Under the pieces are notes generated by a model. That model saw nothing but the letters and a program-made list of their open reading frames with translations. It was not told where the DNA came from and did no database searches. Source: Notospermus geniculatus (lineage: Eukaryota > Nemertea > Pilidiophora > Heteronemertea > Lineidae). Taken from it: 64,000 nucleotides of DNA. The stretch's first letter is position 1. Each line of letters starts with the position of its first letter. The translations under genes and the position numbers were made by a program. Where the stretch lies: positions 151,727 to 215,726 of the forward strand of contig NMRB01000359.1 in assembly GCA_002633025.1 (NCBI GenBank), read 5' to 3'. Positions 37,543 to 48,107 of the stretch are shown piece after piece.

Positions 37543-39939
37543 ATGCTGTCACAAGTGTATCTGTTTGGTTTAATTATTGTCACATCTGGTAAGTTGTATG
37601 TTGTCTATTTTCAAGCAGATGGCAACGTCATATTCGATGAAGTTTGCCGAAATTCGGTTGCGAAAGTTAGTCGCAAATGTGATTTACACTGCAGCCTCTA
37701 TAATAATTGCAACTTGGTTACTCTAATCGTACTACGGTGGCTGATAAAGGCCATCATATTTTTATTTTTCGTAACATCATATTTTGATTTTTCGTAAGTC
37801 GGGCGCCCGACTTATATCTCAGGCGCCTGACTTACTAACTCGGGCGCCCGACTTATGAAAGAAAATATATGATGCCTCTCGTAAGTCGGGCGCCCGAGTT
37901 AGTAAGTCAGGCGCCCGAGTTATAAGTCGGGCGCCCGGGTTATAAGTCAGGCGCCCGACTTATAGGTCGGGCGCCCGAGTTATGAAATAAATAAATAATG
38001 CCCTTTTCGTAAGTCGGGCGCCTGAGTTATAAGTCGGGCGCCCGAGTAAAGCCTAGTTTATACTTCGACGCAAACCCTTCTGCGTCCGACGCACGACCAA
38101 ATCTGGACGCCGACTTCGGGGAATTGATTCAGAGTCCAGCGTACTTTAGCGACGGCGACCCGTTATGAAATGACTCAAGTAATTACAGCCTCGCGATCGG
38201 ACGCCGACCAAATCGCACGACGGGCTCGGCGTCGAACGCAAAATAGCGCGTTGGTCGCCAGCGATGGTCGTGCGTCGAAGTATAAACTAGGCTTTATAAG
38301 TCGGGCGCCCGACTTACGAAAAATAAAAATATGATGGCCTTTATCAGCCACCGTACTAATCCATTAGTGGTGAATGTTGTGGTAACGGATGTACATGTAG
38401 CGTTCCGCAATCATGATTCATTTTAATTTCTGAATTATTCAAAAGTAATTCATTCGGTCTCTGGTATTCCTATCATGTACGTAACAGTCTTCCATTGAAA
38501 ATCTCTTGCGTTCCTCTCCGGCCACCATTTCCATTGCTTTTTGAATTGGCGGTGTATGCAGTACGGGCCTATCATATTTTATTAAATCCTACAGGTCGCT
38601 TCGTGCCGCAACCAGCAGCCATTTGGATGATGAATGCAGAATGGCAGGGAAAAGACCAATCTGGATTCGGGAATGACGCCACACCCCATGACGTCACTCT
38701 GACGACTGGGCCAATGGGAGACCTGGATACAGCGTACAGGTTCCACGGTCGTGAAACATCCTATCTCAGCGTCGTTCGATCCCAGTCGTTGGATGTCGGC
38801 GCAAACGGGTCATTTACCTTCACGGCTTTCGTCAAAATCGAAAGAAGACCAACTCCTTTCATTGAATATACAGGGCCCCTGGGGCTGCATGTGTGGGTTT
38901 GGCCGTCATATTATCTATTTACAAACCTAATCCAGAGATCAACGTTTGCAGGCCATTCATATGAACTGAGAAGTCTCACGGTCCCATTGAAGCAATGGAC
39001 ATTCATTGGTGTGTCCTACGACATGGCTACCTCCAAACTCATTGGTATGGTAGGCAGCAAAACTGATCAACGAAGCCCAGGTTCGTTCCTGGTTCAAACA
39101 CAAACTAATAAAATTGAACTCGGACGACGGCCAGTTGGAACGCACAGTAATTACCACTTCTTGGGAGAGATGAGCTGCGCCATCATGTTCAGCACGGGGC
39201 TATCCGTCAATGACATGACGAGAACCAAGAGATATTGCATGAAGCAGACAAAACCTACTGGTGAGTGTTCTACAACACAACGTAGTGCACATACGTACGA
39301 CTTAGTTTGTGATACATATTGAACACCGTTTCCTCCCCTCTACTGCTCTCGTTTTCTTTGATGGCGCTTTGCTGTCATGTCGATCCTTCAACATGGCGAC
39401 ACGAGACGACATTGAGTGTGTTCTCATTCAGGCTTGGTGTATTATGCGTTAACGATCCTGTATAGTGTAAATATCACTTACCAGCTGCTTCGGCAGCGAA
39501 GCATTCAGAAGGTACATACGGCACCTCAAATTGTCTGTAATCAGCATCTTAAAAAGAACTTACATGTACATGTAGCTCCTTCACAGTCTCCAAATGTGTC
39601 GTACCCATTGCGATTGCGACATAGCGTATGCGTCATAGGGTTTATTTGAAATCTGTTGCATCCTGCAGGGCGGTTCACTGCATTTTTTCAGAATCCTCGT
39701 TCAAGAAGTTCGGAGTCGGTGACGTCCCAGTTGACCATCGCATCGAGAGCGTGAAAGTTCCAAGTGAAATAGAATGTGCCAGACGCTGTAAGGCTTACGA
39801 CGCCTGTATGTCCGTCTCCTACAGACGTGTGGATGGGACATGCGTACTCTCTCGTGCCGATTTCTTCTGGAAGTCCATTCAGCTATTGGCTGCAAATGAC
39901 GTTGTTGTGTATTCCATTATCATTCCCAATAAATACTGA
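37543..39939 (+). CDS. Secreted LamG-PAN protein, paralog 1
   Basis: Three exons, 37543-37588, 38595-39260 and 39692-39939, encode 319 aa, all junctions phase 1. Exon 1 is a signal peptide (MLSQVYLFGLIIVTS). Exon 2 is a LamG-like jellyroll of the concanavalin-A-like lectin superfamily (AAIWMMNAEW, GKDQSGFGNDATPHDV, WTFIGVSYDMA, IELGRR). Exon 3 is a PAN/Apple-like module with ECARRCKAYDACMSVSY and TCVLS. Reading past the exon 2 donor would add a 20-aa tail (ending VCDTY) before a stop, a possible intron-retention isoform. Intron 1 contains the GGGCGCCC foldback array. A carbohydrate- or matrix-binding role is inferred from the folds; no enzyme motif is visible. Confidence 0.85.
37734..38354. 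mobile_element. Foldback element composed of a GGGCGCCC palindrome array
   Basis: The outer inverted ends are ACGGTGGCTGATAAAGGCC and GGCCTTTATCAGCCACCGT. Inside are at least ten copies of AAGTCGGGCGCCCGA or variants (GGCGCCTG, GGGCGCCCGGG) separated by TTA or ATTTAT spacers and GATGCC blocks. A second element (38048-38295) is inserted in it. It lies in intron 1 of LamG paralog 1. Confidence 0.88.
38048..38295. mobile_element. Foldback element nested in the GGGCGCCC array
   Basis: The inverted ends AAAGCCTAGTTTATACTTCG and CGAAGTATAAACTAGGCTTT continue into GACGCA and CGTGCGTC. Flanks suggest insertion at a TA dinucleotide within GAGTTATAAG, as with Tc1/mariner-like MITEs. Confidence 0.85.
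39928..39933 (+). terminator. AATAAA embedded in the last codons of LamG paralog 1
   Basis: The coding end is CCC AAT AAA TAC TGA, so the poly(A) hexamer overlaps the Asn-Lys codons. It is repeated at 44768-44773 and 47385-47390 in paralogs 2 and 3. If used, the 3' UTR would be only about 10-20 nt. Confidence 0.5.
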
Positions 39940-39991
39940 TGACTTAGGCCTACTAATGATGTAGGCCTACATGTACCGGGTACTCTTTCTG

Positions 39992-40241
39992 AAGGGCACC
40001 GCACACTTAGCGATTTTTCGAGCGATTTTCTAGGGGACCGGCCTTGCGACCACAGAAGCGACTGAACATATTTTCAGTTTTTTTAGTTTTTGTTGACTCG
40101 TTTGCGACAAATGCTTCCTTGGAAGATTAGTGATGTCGTGGATGACATCACTGATCGACCTCAAAGGTAATTATTGCAGGCGACGTAGTAGTCGCATCGG
40201 TAGTCGCCCCCATTTTAGTCGCAGGTGTGCGGCGCCCTTAA
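39992..40241. mobile_element. Foldback MITE, AAGGGCACCGCACAC terminus
   Basis: The left end AAGGGCACCGCACAC pairs with the right end GTGTGCGGCGCCCTT. Inner repeats of GTCGC and GCGAC are present. The same terminus is found at 52312-52478. Confidence 0.82.
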
Positions 40242-40769
40242 GCTACGACTAGAGATCACCACAACGACCAGAGAATAGAACTAAACTAGAACCATTTATT
40301 TTGCCGCACCCTCTTACGTCTTTTATCTATTTTTGGTACGACTGGAGATCATCAGAACGACTAGAGAATATGACTACAAAAACGTCTTAATTTTGTAACG
40401 TCTTTATTTGTGGTTATAACCGCCCATATTGGGCGAACCTCATATCGTCGCAATTTCAGTTGCCCGGGATGCAAGGCCGGGATGCAAATGAGAAAGTGAC
40501 AAACTCTGACGTAAACATACATTGATCGGATGCCTGCAAAACTGTAGACAGGCATTATTTTTTTCCTTTTTTTAATAATAATAAGTTTATTCATGTAAAA
40601 GTATTTACATTCTTGGTTCAAGTGCGAGTTTAGTGCAAACAAAGTTAATTAAGTTAAGTGATGCATAAATATTCAATGATCGCAGATGCAAGAGATTTTT
40701 TTGTGGTTGAGGTGAGGTTGCCATTGGATATCTACCGGGGCCTCCATTTTGTTAATTTGACAATGAATA

Positions 40770-40877
40770 AATAAGTAAGTACTAATTGCTTAATGCAACA
40801 ATCCAACGATTGGTCAGGACTTCAGTCGGAACTGACTACATTTGGGATGTGATTGTCGATTAGACTGGTCAGAAAAC
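40770..40877 (+). promoter_or_regulatory. Conserved proximal upstream block, Link gene
   Basis: Contains AATGAATAAATAAG, AATTGCTTAATGCAA, TTGGTCAGGACT, GACTACATTTGG and GTCGATTAGACTG, collinear with 42878-42991 and 45693-45801, and ends at the initiator ATG. Confidence 0.6.
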
Positions 40878-43800
40878 ATGCTGTCAAAAGTTTGTCTCCT
40901 CTGTTTGGTCATCGTTACAATATCTGGTAAGTTATTTTCTTTGTCTAACCTTGTAGGAATTAATTCCTCACTTTCGAGCGGATGGCAACATCCGTTCTAC
41001 GAAGTCGGCTGAAATGATTTGCTTGCTTGTAGAGGTGACTGATCCAGGTCTTCTTCCTATATATGCAACTTTACTTCAATCCACTCCGGGTATCACGTTT
41101 TTCTCAGAATGTCGCAAACCATAAGTGAAACCTTTAGGGGTTTGACGTCTTGCTATACAAAATTGTCATGTAAATATTTTCAGCCGAAATCTTTCATTTT
41201 GCCTTTAATTCAACAACATACTGTTCTCTGTGATCGCAGATTCTGCCGAGGCCGCCATATCTCCCGTTATTCTTGTCCAGTCCAAAGCTGGCATGTACCA
41301 GATTCCGAAAAAGGATGCGGCAAAGGAATGCGCCAGTCGAGGGCTGACGCTGGCCTCGTATGATCAGCTGAATGCGGCCTTTAGGGCAGGAATGGACTCG
41401 TGTTATTGTGGATGGCTGACTAATGGTGGGGCTTATTATCCATTGACGAAGCCAAGAAAAGGTTGCGGATATAAAGCAGTAATAAGGAACTGTGGGAGTA
41501 CACCGTGGAATAAAATAGGATTTGACGTATATTGTACAACCAAGGGTGAGCATCAGATTGTACCAAATCTATGTCTATCCACGGCTAGTAATTTTCTCAG
41601 ACTGACCTCTTTTTGGGTAGAATAGAGTACCTTGACAAAACGGCTGTGGTGTAGTGGCTCGGATCTCTGGCTAGCGGTCAGGAGGTCCCGGGTTCGATCC
41701 CCACTCGGCGTGAGACTTTGGCCAAGTCTCTTTGCCTCACCCCACCCAGGACCCATTTTGGATAACAGCAATTTTTTGCATTTTTGATATCTCCAAATGT
41801 CAGAGATTCAGAATTCACCGGGTGCCAGTCTGGCACCCTTGAGCGTTTTGAGAAAATCCCGTTTGAAGTTCAGGACACTGATCATGACATGAGCTTTGTG
41901 CAGGTGAATGGGAACCGATGTACAGCTAACTTTTGAACGGTGTGATTTACACCCCATATTACCAGCAGATAGAAACATGGTACCTCAGAAGCAGACAAAC
42001 ATGTTCTTGATTGTTTTCAGTAGTTACGTAATAAGAAATGACTTCTTTGTGTAAATTAACACAAAATGGGTCAAAATACATAAAAACGCCGTTTCCAACT
42101 ACGTAACTGGTTAAAAACTACAAAAAACGCGCTTATGTGATTACTGTTGATCTCAGATGTTGGGGTCATGTTGATATCGATATCACAATTTGGTATTTCC
42201 AGGTAACTTGCCAAATTGTCAACTGAGCAACATGAAACAAGTCTTATCCAAGGACTGGACTGTGTTAAAATTCTCAGCCTCACGTGTCCGGGTGATTGAA
42301 ATATCATGAGATTTTGATATGTCAAACTTGATAATTTGAAATATTTCTGTCTGTGGTAGAGATAGAGGCATGATATCACCCATACTTAGGTTATTGATGA
42401 TGCCCAGTTCGATTATGCAACGACCTCGATGATCAGAGGTCAAGGTCAAGGTCAAACTTGATAATTTGAAATATCTCTGCCTGTGGTAGAGGTAGGGGCA
42501 TGATGTCAGGCATACTTAGGTTATTCAGGATGCCAATTTCGATTATGCAATGACCTTGATGATCAAATATCAAGGTCAAGGTCAGTCACGGAAGAGTTAT
42601 TGGCATGAGATCAAGTTCTATGGGCCTCATCGTAATCCATCAATCAATGTATCCTGATCTAAACTGTCAATGTATCCTGATCTCTATCAATGTATCTGAT
42701 TTCTATCAATGTCGTATCTTGATCTCTATCAGTGTACCATTCATGTACCGGTAGAAGTACCAGTACCTGTCCAATACCCGTGGGAACCATACGACATTTA
42801 CAATGTCATCTTGTTTTGGTGGTTGAGGTGGGGTTGCCATTGGATATCTTCCGGGGCCTCCATTTTGTTAATTCAACAATGAATAAATAAGTAGTAATTG
42901 CTTAATGCAATAATCCAACAATTATTGGTCAGGACTGCAGTCGGCCAACTGACTACATTTGGAACGTGAGTTGTCGATTAGACTGGAAAACATGTTATCA
43001 CAAATTTATCTCTCCTGTTTGGTCATCATCACATCTACTTTCTTTGTCTAACTTTCAAGCGGATGGCAACGTGGTTCGACCAAGTCGGCTGAAATGATTT
43101 GCTAGCAAAATCAGTTGCTGCAGAGGTGATGACTGATCCAGGTCTTCGGCTTATTGCAACTTGGTCACTTCAATCCTCTAGGCCTTCTGGGATGTTGTGG
43201 TAATTGGGATGATCGTTGCATACCGCACTGCAGTCATGATTATTTTTTCTTTTTCGTTACTTATTTAAGTTTCTTGGTGCCTTTACATACTGGAAATGAT
43301 CCTGCTTTGAAAATCTCGTCCTGTCTTCCATCCACTGTTTTCGTAGCATTTTGAATCGTGTTAAATTTTGGTGTGGGTAGGCGAGTGTCAGCAGGATGCA
43401 ATAGTATGTGTCATGTATACTAAAATCACATAACCTACAGGTCTCTTCGTGCCGCAACCAGCAGCCATCTGGATGATGAATGCAGAACGGCTGGGAAAAG
43501 ACCAATCCGGATTCGGGAATGACGCCACACCCCATGACGTCACTCTGACGACTGGACCAATGGGAGACCTGGACACAGCCTACAGGTTTGACGGTGCAAC
43601 ATCCTATCTCAGCGTCGTTCGATCGCAGTCGTTGGATGTCGGAGTACACGGGTCATTTACCTTTGTGGCTTTCGTCAAAATCGAAAGAGAACAATCTCCT
43701 TTCATTGAATATACAGAACCCCGAGGGCTGCATGTGTGGGCCTGGCCGTCGTATAATCTGTATACAAACCTGATCCAGAGATCAACGTCTACATACCATA

Positions 43801-44779
43801 TGTTCGAATTCAAGAGCCTTCCTGTCCCATTGAAGCAATGGATATTCATCGGTGTGTCCTACGACATGGCTGCCTCCAAACTCATTGGTATGGTCGACAG
43901 CAAAACTGATCAGCAAAGCCCAGGTTCGTTCCTGCTTCAAACACAAACTAATAAAATTGAACTCGGACGAAGGGCAGAAGCACGGCATACAAGATACCTC
44001 TTGGGACAGATGAGCTGCGCCATCATGTTCAGCACGGGGCTATCCGTCAATGACATGACGAGAACCAAGAGATATTGCATGAAGCAGACAAAACCTACTG
44101 GTGAGTGTTCTACAACACAACGTAGTGCACATACGTACGACTTAGTTTGTGATACATATTGAACACCGTTTCCTCCCCTCTACTGCTCTCGTTTTCTTTG
44201 ATGGCGCTTTGCTGTCATGTCGATCCTTCAACATGGCGACACGAGACGACATTGAGTGTGTTCTCATTCAGGCTTGGTGTATTATGCGTTAACGATCCTG
44301 TATAGTGTAAATATCACTTACCAGCTGCTTCGGCAGCGAAGCATTCAGAAGGTACATACGGCACCTCAAATTGTCTGTAATCAGCATCTTAAAAAGAACT
44401 TACATGTACATGTAGCTCCTTCACAGTCTCCAAATGTGTCGTACCCATTGCGATTGCGACATAGCGTATGCGTCATAGGGTTTATTTGAAATCTGTTGCA
44501 TCCTGCAGGGCGGTTCACTGCATTTTTTCAGAATCCTCGTTCAAGAAGTTCGGAGTCGGTGACGTCCCAGTTGACCATCGCATCGAGAGCGTGAAAGTTC
44601 CAAGTGAAATAGAATGTGCCAGACGCTGTAAGGCTTACGACGCCTGTATGTCCGTCTCCTACAGACGTGTGGATGGGACATGCGTACTCTCTCGTGCCGA
44701 TTTCTTCTGGAAGTCCATTCAGCTATTGGCTGCAAATGACGTTGTTGTGTATTCCATTATCATTCCCAATAAATACTGA
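40878..44779 (+). CDS. Secreted Link-LamG-PAN protein, paralog 2 (predicted fusion)
   Basis: Proposed exons 40878-40926 (signal peptide MLSKVCLLCLVIVTIS), 41240-41545 (Link), 43441-44100 (LamG) and 44532-44779 (PAN) join in frame, all phase 1, giving 420 aa. The Link exon has GMYQIPKKDAAKECASRG, CGWLTNGGAYYPLTKPRKGC and FDVYC, the fold that binds hyaluronan in vertebrate link proteins; it has six Cys, two more than the usual four. The LamG and PAN modules are as in paralog 1 (GKDQSGFGNDATPHDV; ECARRCKAYDACMSVSY). The Link-to-LamG join is inferred: no other exon follows Link, and the intervening signal exon at 42992 lacks a donor. If wrong, these are two incomplete genes. Confidence 0.62.
41641..41765 (+). 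mobile_element. tRNA-derived SINE
   Basis: A-box-like GGTGTAGTGGCTC and B box GGTTCGATCCC precede a tail, CTTTGGCCAAGTCTCTTTGCC. It lies in the predicted Link-to-LamG intron. It does not fold as a complete tRNA by eye. Confidence 0.65.
42319..42583 (+). repeat. Two-copy tandem repeat, ~132-bp unit
   Basis: Each unit runs GTCAAACTTGATAATTTGAA ... CATACTTAGGTTATT ... TCGATTATGCAA ... TCAAGGTCAAGGTCA. It is intronic in the predicted paralog 2 gene. No function is apparent. Confidence 0.8.
42878..42991 (+). promoter_or_regulatory. Conserved upstream block next to the relic signal exon
   Basis: Contains AATGAATAAATAAG, AATTGCTTAATGCAATAATCC, TTGGTCAGGACTGCAGTCGG and GTCGATTAGACTGG. It is nearly identical to the blocks at 40770 and 45693, so it marks the promoter of a formerly separate gene. 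Confidence 0.55.
42992..43036 (+). pseudogene. Relic signal-peptide exon lacking its splice donor
   Basis: It reads MLSQIYLSCLVIITS, matching paralog 3 (45802-45847, MLSQIYLFCLVIITS). Paralog 3 continues ACATCT|GGTAAGTTACTTTC, but here ACATCT is followed directly by ACTTTC: the eight bases GGTAAGTT are missing, exactly the exon-intron junction. Translation would run on into the former intron. It is probably bypassed in favour of the Link gene's signal exon. Confidence 0.7.
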
Positions 44780-45692
44780 TGACTCGGGCCTACTAATGAT
44801 GTACATGACTTTGTGTACATGAACCCTTCTTTTTGCTGTCATCATCGTTGGTAGTCAGAGAAGACATAAAGAATTGCCGCCTTGTTTTATGGTTTGTGAC
44901 ATCTCTGGCAGAAAAGTTGAAGTGCCGTATCACCAAGAGACGGCGCTGCCGACGCCTGATATAAAAAACACGAAGATGAGCCGACGTCGCCGTCGGATGT
45001 ATATTGTGTTCATTGGCTGAAATATTTCGAGCGACAATCCTAGCAGTTGATCACCGACGCAATGGCTCCAGAGTGAGCTCTTTCGGCGGCGCCAATTCTA
45101 AGACGCATTAATGACACCTATCGGTCATCTTCTGAGGATCGCTTGAACGAGGCAGATTCGGAGCGTGGGTAATAGGCCTACTAATAGTAGGCCTAATACC
45201 AATACGGGAAGCTGTTTGGAACTGCGGTAGGAGTTTGGCGATCACATGGTCTGAAATGATACGATACAGTGAATGTGTTGCCCCTTGAGTTCCCGAAAGA
45301 TGCTGGGATGATGCAAGTAGCCTACTTTGACTGGGACTAATCATGCCATGCGTTGAGTTTTATTGTAAATTGCCACTGATTGATTGTTTGTGTTAATTTT
45401 CCACGCTGCATAAAGTGGAAATCGATGCTAAGTCAGTTGAGTCGGGATGTTGATTTCTTTTGCCTGAATGAATAAGAACACCGCGGTACAGCTGGTCGAA
45501 CCTCAATACATGTAATTGTCGCGATTTCAGTTGCCCGGGACACGGAGGATTGCCATGCAAATGAGAAACCGCCAAACTCTGACGTAGACATGGTTCGGAT
45601 GCCTGCAAAATGGTAGACAGACATTCTTTTTTGGGTAGTGCAGGTGGGGTTGCTATGGGATATCTATCGCGGCTTCCACTTTTAATTCGTCA

Positions 45693-45801
45693 ATGAATAA
45701 ATAAACACCAATTGCTTAATGGCAATATCCAACTATTGGTCAGGACTGCAGTCGGACAACTGACTACATTTGGAACGTGAGTTGTCGATTAGAATGAAAA
45801 C
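45693..45801 (+). promoter_or_regulatory. Conserved proximal upstream block, LamG gene 3
   Basis: Contains AATGAATAAATAAACACC, AATTGCTTAATGGCAATATCC, TTGGTCAGGACTGCAGTCGG, GACTACATTTGGAACGTGAG and GTCGATTAGAATG, ending at the ATG. Confidence 0.6.
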
Positions 45802-47396
45802 ATGTTATCACAAATTTATCTCTTCTGTTTGGTGATAATCACATCTGGTAAGTTACTTTCTACTTTCAAGCGGATGGCAACGTCGTTTGACCAAGTCGGC
45901 TGAAATGATTTGCTTGCACAGCAAGCCTGCTCTCGGCCTGATGGGATGGTAATTAGGAAGATGTAGCGTTGTACTTGTAATGTATTTGTTTTCCTATTCA
46001 GTCATTTCATTTCTGAATTCAGATCGGTGTGCATGGGTGCCTTGACAATGCTGATTTTTTAAAATAAAATAAATGTAGACTATGTACTGGAAATAGTCCT
46101 GCATTGAAAATTTAATGCTTTCTTCCATCCACTGTTTTCGTCGTCTTCTGAATCGTGTTAAATGTTGGTATAGTGTTTATAGGCGTAGGAGTGTCGGCAG
46201 GATGCAATAGTATGTCTCATATACTATTAAAACACATAACCTACAGGTCGCTTCGTGCCGCAACCAGCAGCCATCTGGATGATGAATGCGGAATGGCAGG
46301 GAAAAGACCAATCTGGATTCGGGAATGACGCCACGCCCCATGACGTCACTCTGACGACTGGACCAATGGGAGACCTGGAAACAGCCTACAGGTTTGACGG
46401 TGCAACATCCTATCTCAGCGTCGTTCGATCTCAGTCGTTGGATGTCGGAGTACACGGGTCATTTACCTTCACGGCTTTCGTCAAAATCGAAAGAGAACAA
46501 TCTCCTTTCATCGAATATACAGAACCCCAGGGGCTGCATGTGTGGGCCTGGCCGTCGTATTATCTGTATACAAACCTGATCCAGAGATCAACGTCAACAA
46601 GCCATATGCTCGAATTCAAGAGTCTTGCTGTCCCATTGAAGCAATGGACATTCATCGGTGTGTCCTACGACATGGCTGCCTCCAAACTCATTGGTATGGT
46701 AGGCAGCAAAACTGAGCAGCAAAGCCCAGGTTCGTTCCTGCTTCAAACACAAACTAATAAAATTGAACTCGGACGAAGGGTCCCACAGTATCTCTTGGGA
46801 GAGATGAGCTGCGCCATCATGTTCAGCACGGGGCTATCCGTCACTGACATGACGAGAACCAAGAGATATTGCATGAAGCAGACAAAACCCACTGGTGAGT
46901 AAATTAGTGTGTGTGTTCCATAACATTAGCCCGGGACATCACCCGAGTAGAGTACGTCAACAGCGATTCCTCAGTACTGCACCCCTCTCCTTGATTGATG
47001 GCACTTTATGCCTTCGTCATGTCGATCGTTCACTTTGACCACATCAGACGATATTTCGATTACATTAATGTTACTTGAACTCATCGAGTTGATGAGAAAG
47101 GAGAAAGTGTAATTGCAACCTACTAATATATTTCGCTGTTTTTTTCAGAGTCCTCGTTCAAGAAGTTCGGAGTTGGTGACGTCCCAGCTGACCATCGCAT
47201 CAAAAGCCTGAAAGTTCCAAGTGAAATAGAATGTGCCAGACGCTGTAAGGCTTACGACGCCTGTATGTCCGTCTCCTACAGACGTGTGGATGGGACATGC
47301 GTACTCTCTCGTGCCGATTTCTTCTGGAAGTCCATTCAGTTGTTGGCTGCAAATGACGTTGTTGTGTATTCCATTATCATTCCCAATAAATACTAA
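45802..47396 (+). CDS. Secreted LamG-PAN protein, paralog 3
   Basis: Exons 45802-45847, 46247-46894 and 47149-47396 encode 313 aa with phase 1 junctions: signal peptide MLSQIYLFCLVIITS, LamG (AAIWMMNAEWQGKDQSG, SQSLDVGVHGSFTFTAF, WTFIGVSYDMAASKL) and PAN (ECARRCKAYDACMSVSY). The second intron (46895-47148) is unrelated to the ~430-bp intron shared by paralogs 1 and 2. The LamG exon is 18 nt shorter than in paralog 1, from indels at ETSYLSV-type and GRR..YLLGE positions. Same inferred role as paralog 1. Confidence 0.87.
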
Positions 47397-48107
47397 TGAC
47401 GTACATGTAGTATGCCTACGGTGATGAACGCTATTTTGCTGTCGTCATCGTTAGTCGGAGGCAGGGGCATACTAAGTTGCCGTTTGGTTGGCCTAATATA
47501 CAGAGTCTCGTCTCTACAGATGTGGTTTTGCACGAGTGAATCAAACAATGAACTCATGAAACCATACACGTACCAGTATCGAGATCGCTGATTTGTTCTT
47601 TTGTTGTAACAAACACTCTGATTGGTTCGCATGATGTGGCTCTTTGGGGAGGTACCAGTCACCCGCGAAAGCCCTTGAACAAAAGATAAAAATGGAACAA
47701 TAACTATTGCGGCAAATAACGAGCAGAGTATTTAGTAGAAAGACCTCACCAAGTTTTCAATTGACACGTCTGCACCAGGAAATCACGGATGCCCCCAGTG
47801 ATTGGAATTCAATATCCAACCCGTTTATTTCTTGAAACACGGGGTAATCCGATTCTCGATCAGTGACAAACCGTTTGATAAACAGCTAAACCAATTCCTC
47901 TTGTCTATCAACCTCAAACAATGTGTCAGTTTAGACTAACTACCATTCTAATAATAAACATTCAGTTTCACCTAAAAGTTTACTTTTCCATTCGTCAAAC
48001 ATATGCCATTTGGGCCAAACTTTTAAATCCCAGATTTGCTGCCATGGCCTGGCAATTGCGAAATCTCTCTTGAAGACGACAGGCCGAGAATTCAGCGCAT
48101 CTTCAAA

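Noticed and set aside
37796-38045. Regularly repeated GGGCGCCC palindromes considered as CRISPR or operator array
   Set aside because: The spacing is a few bases, the units lie inside a foldback element, and no associated genes exist.
42430-42585. TCAAGGTCAAGGTCA as nuclear-receptor response elements
   Set aside because: They are part of a two-copy tandem repeat in an intron, and such AAGGTCA runs recur in other repeats of the window (e.g. 14160, 14310).
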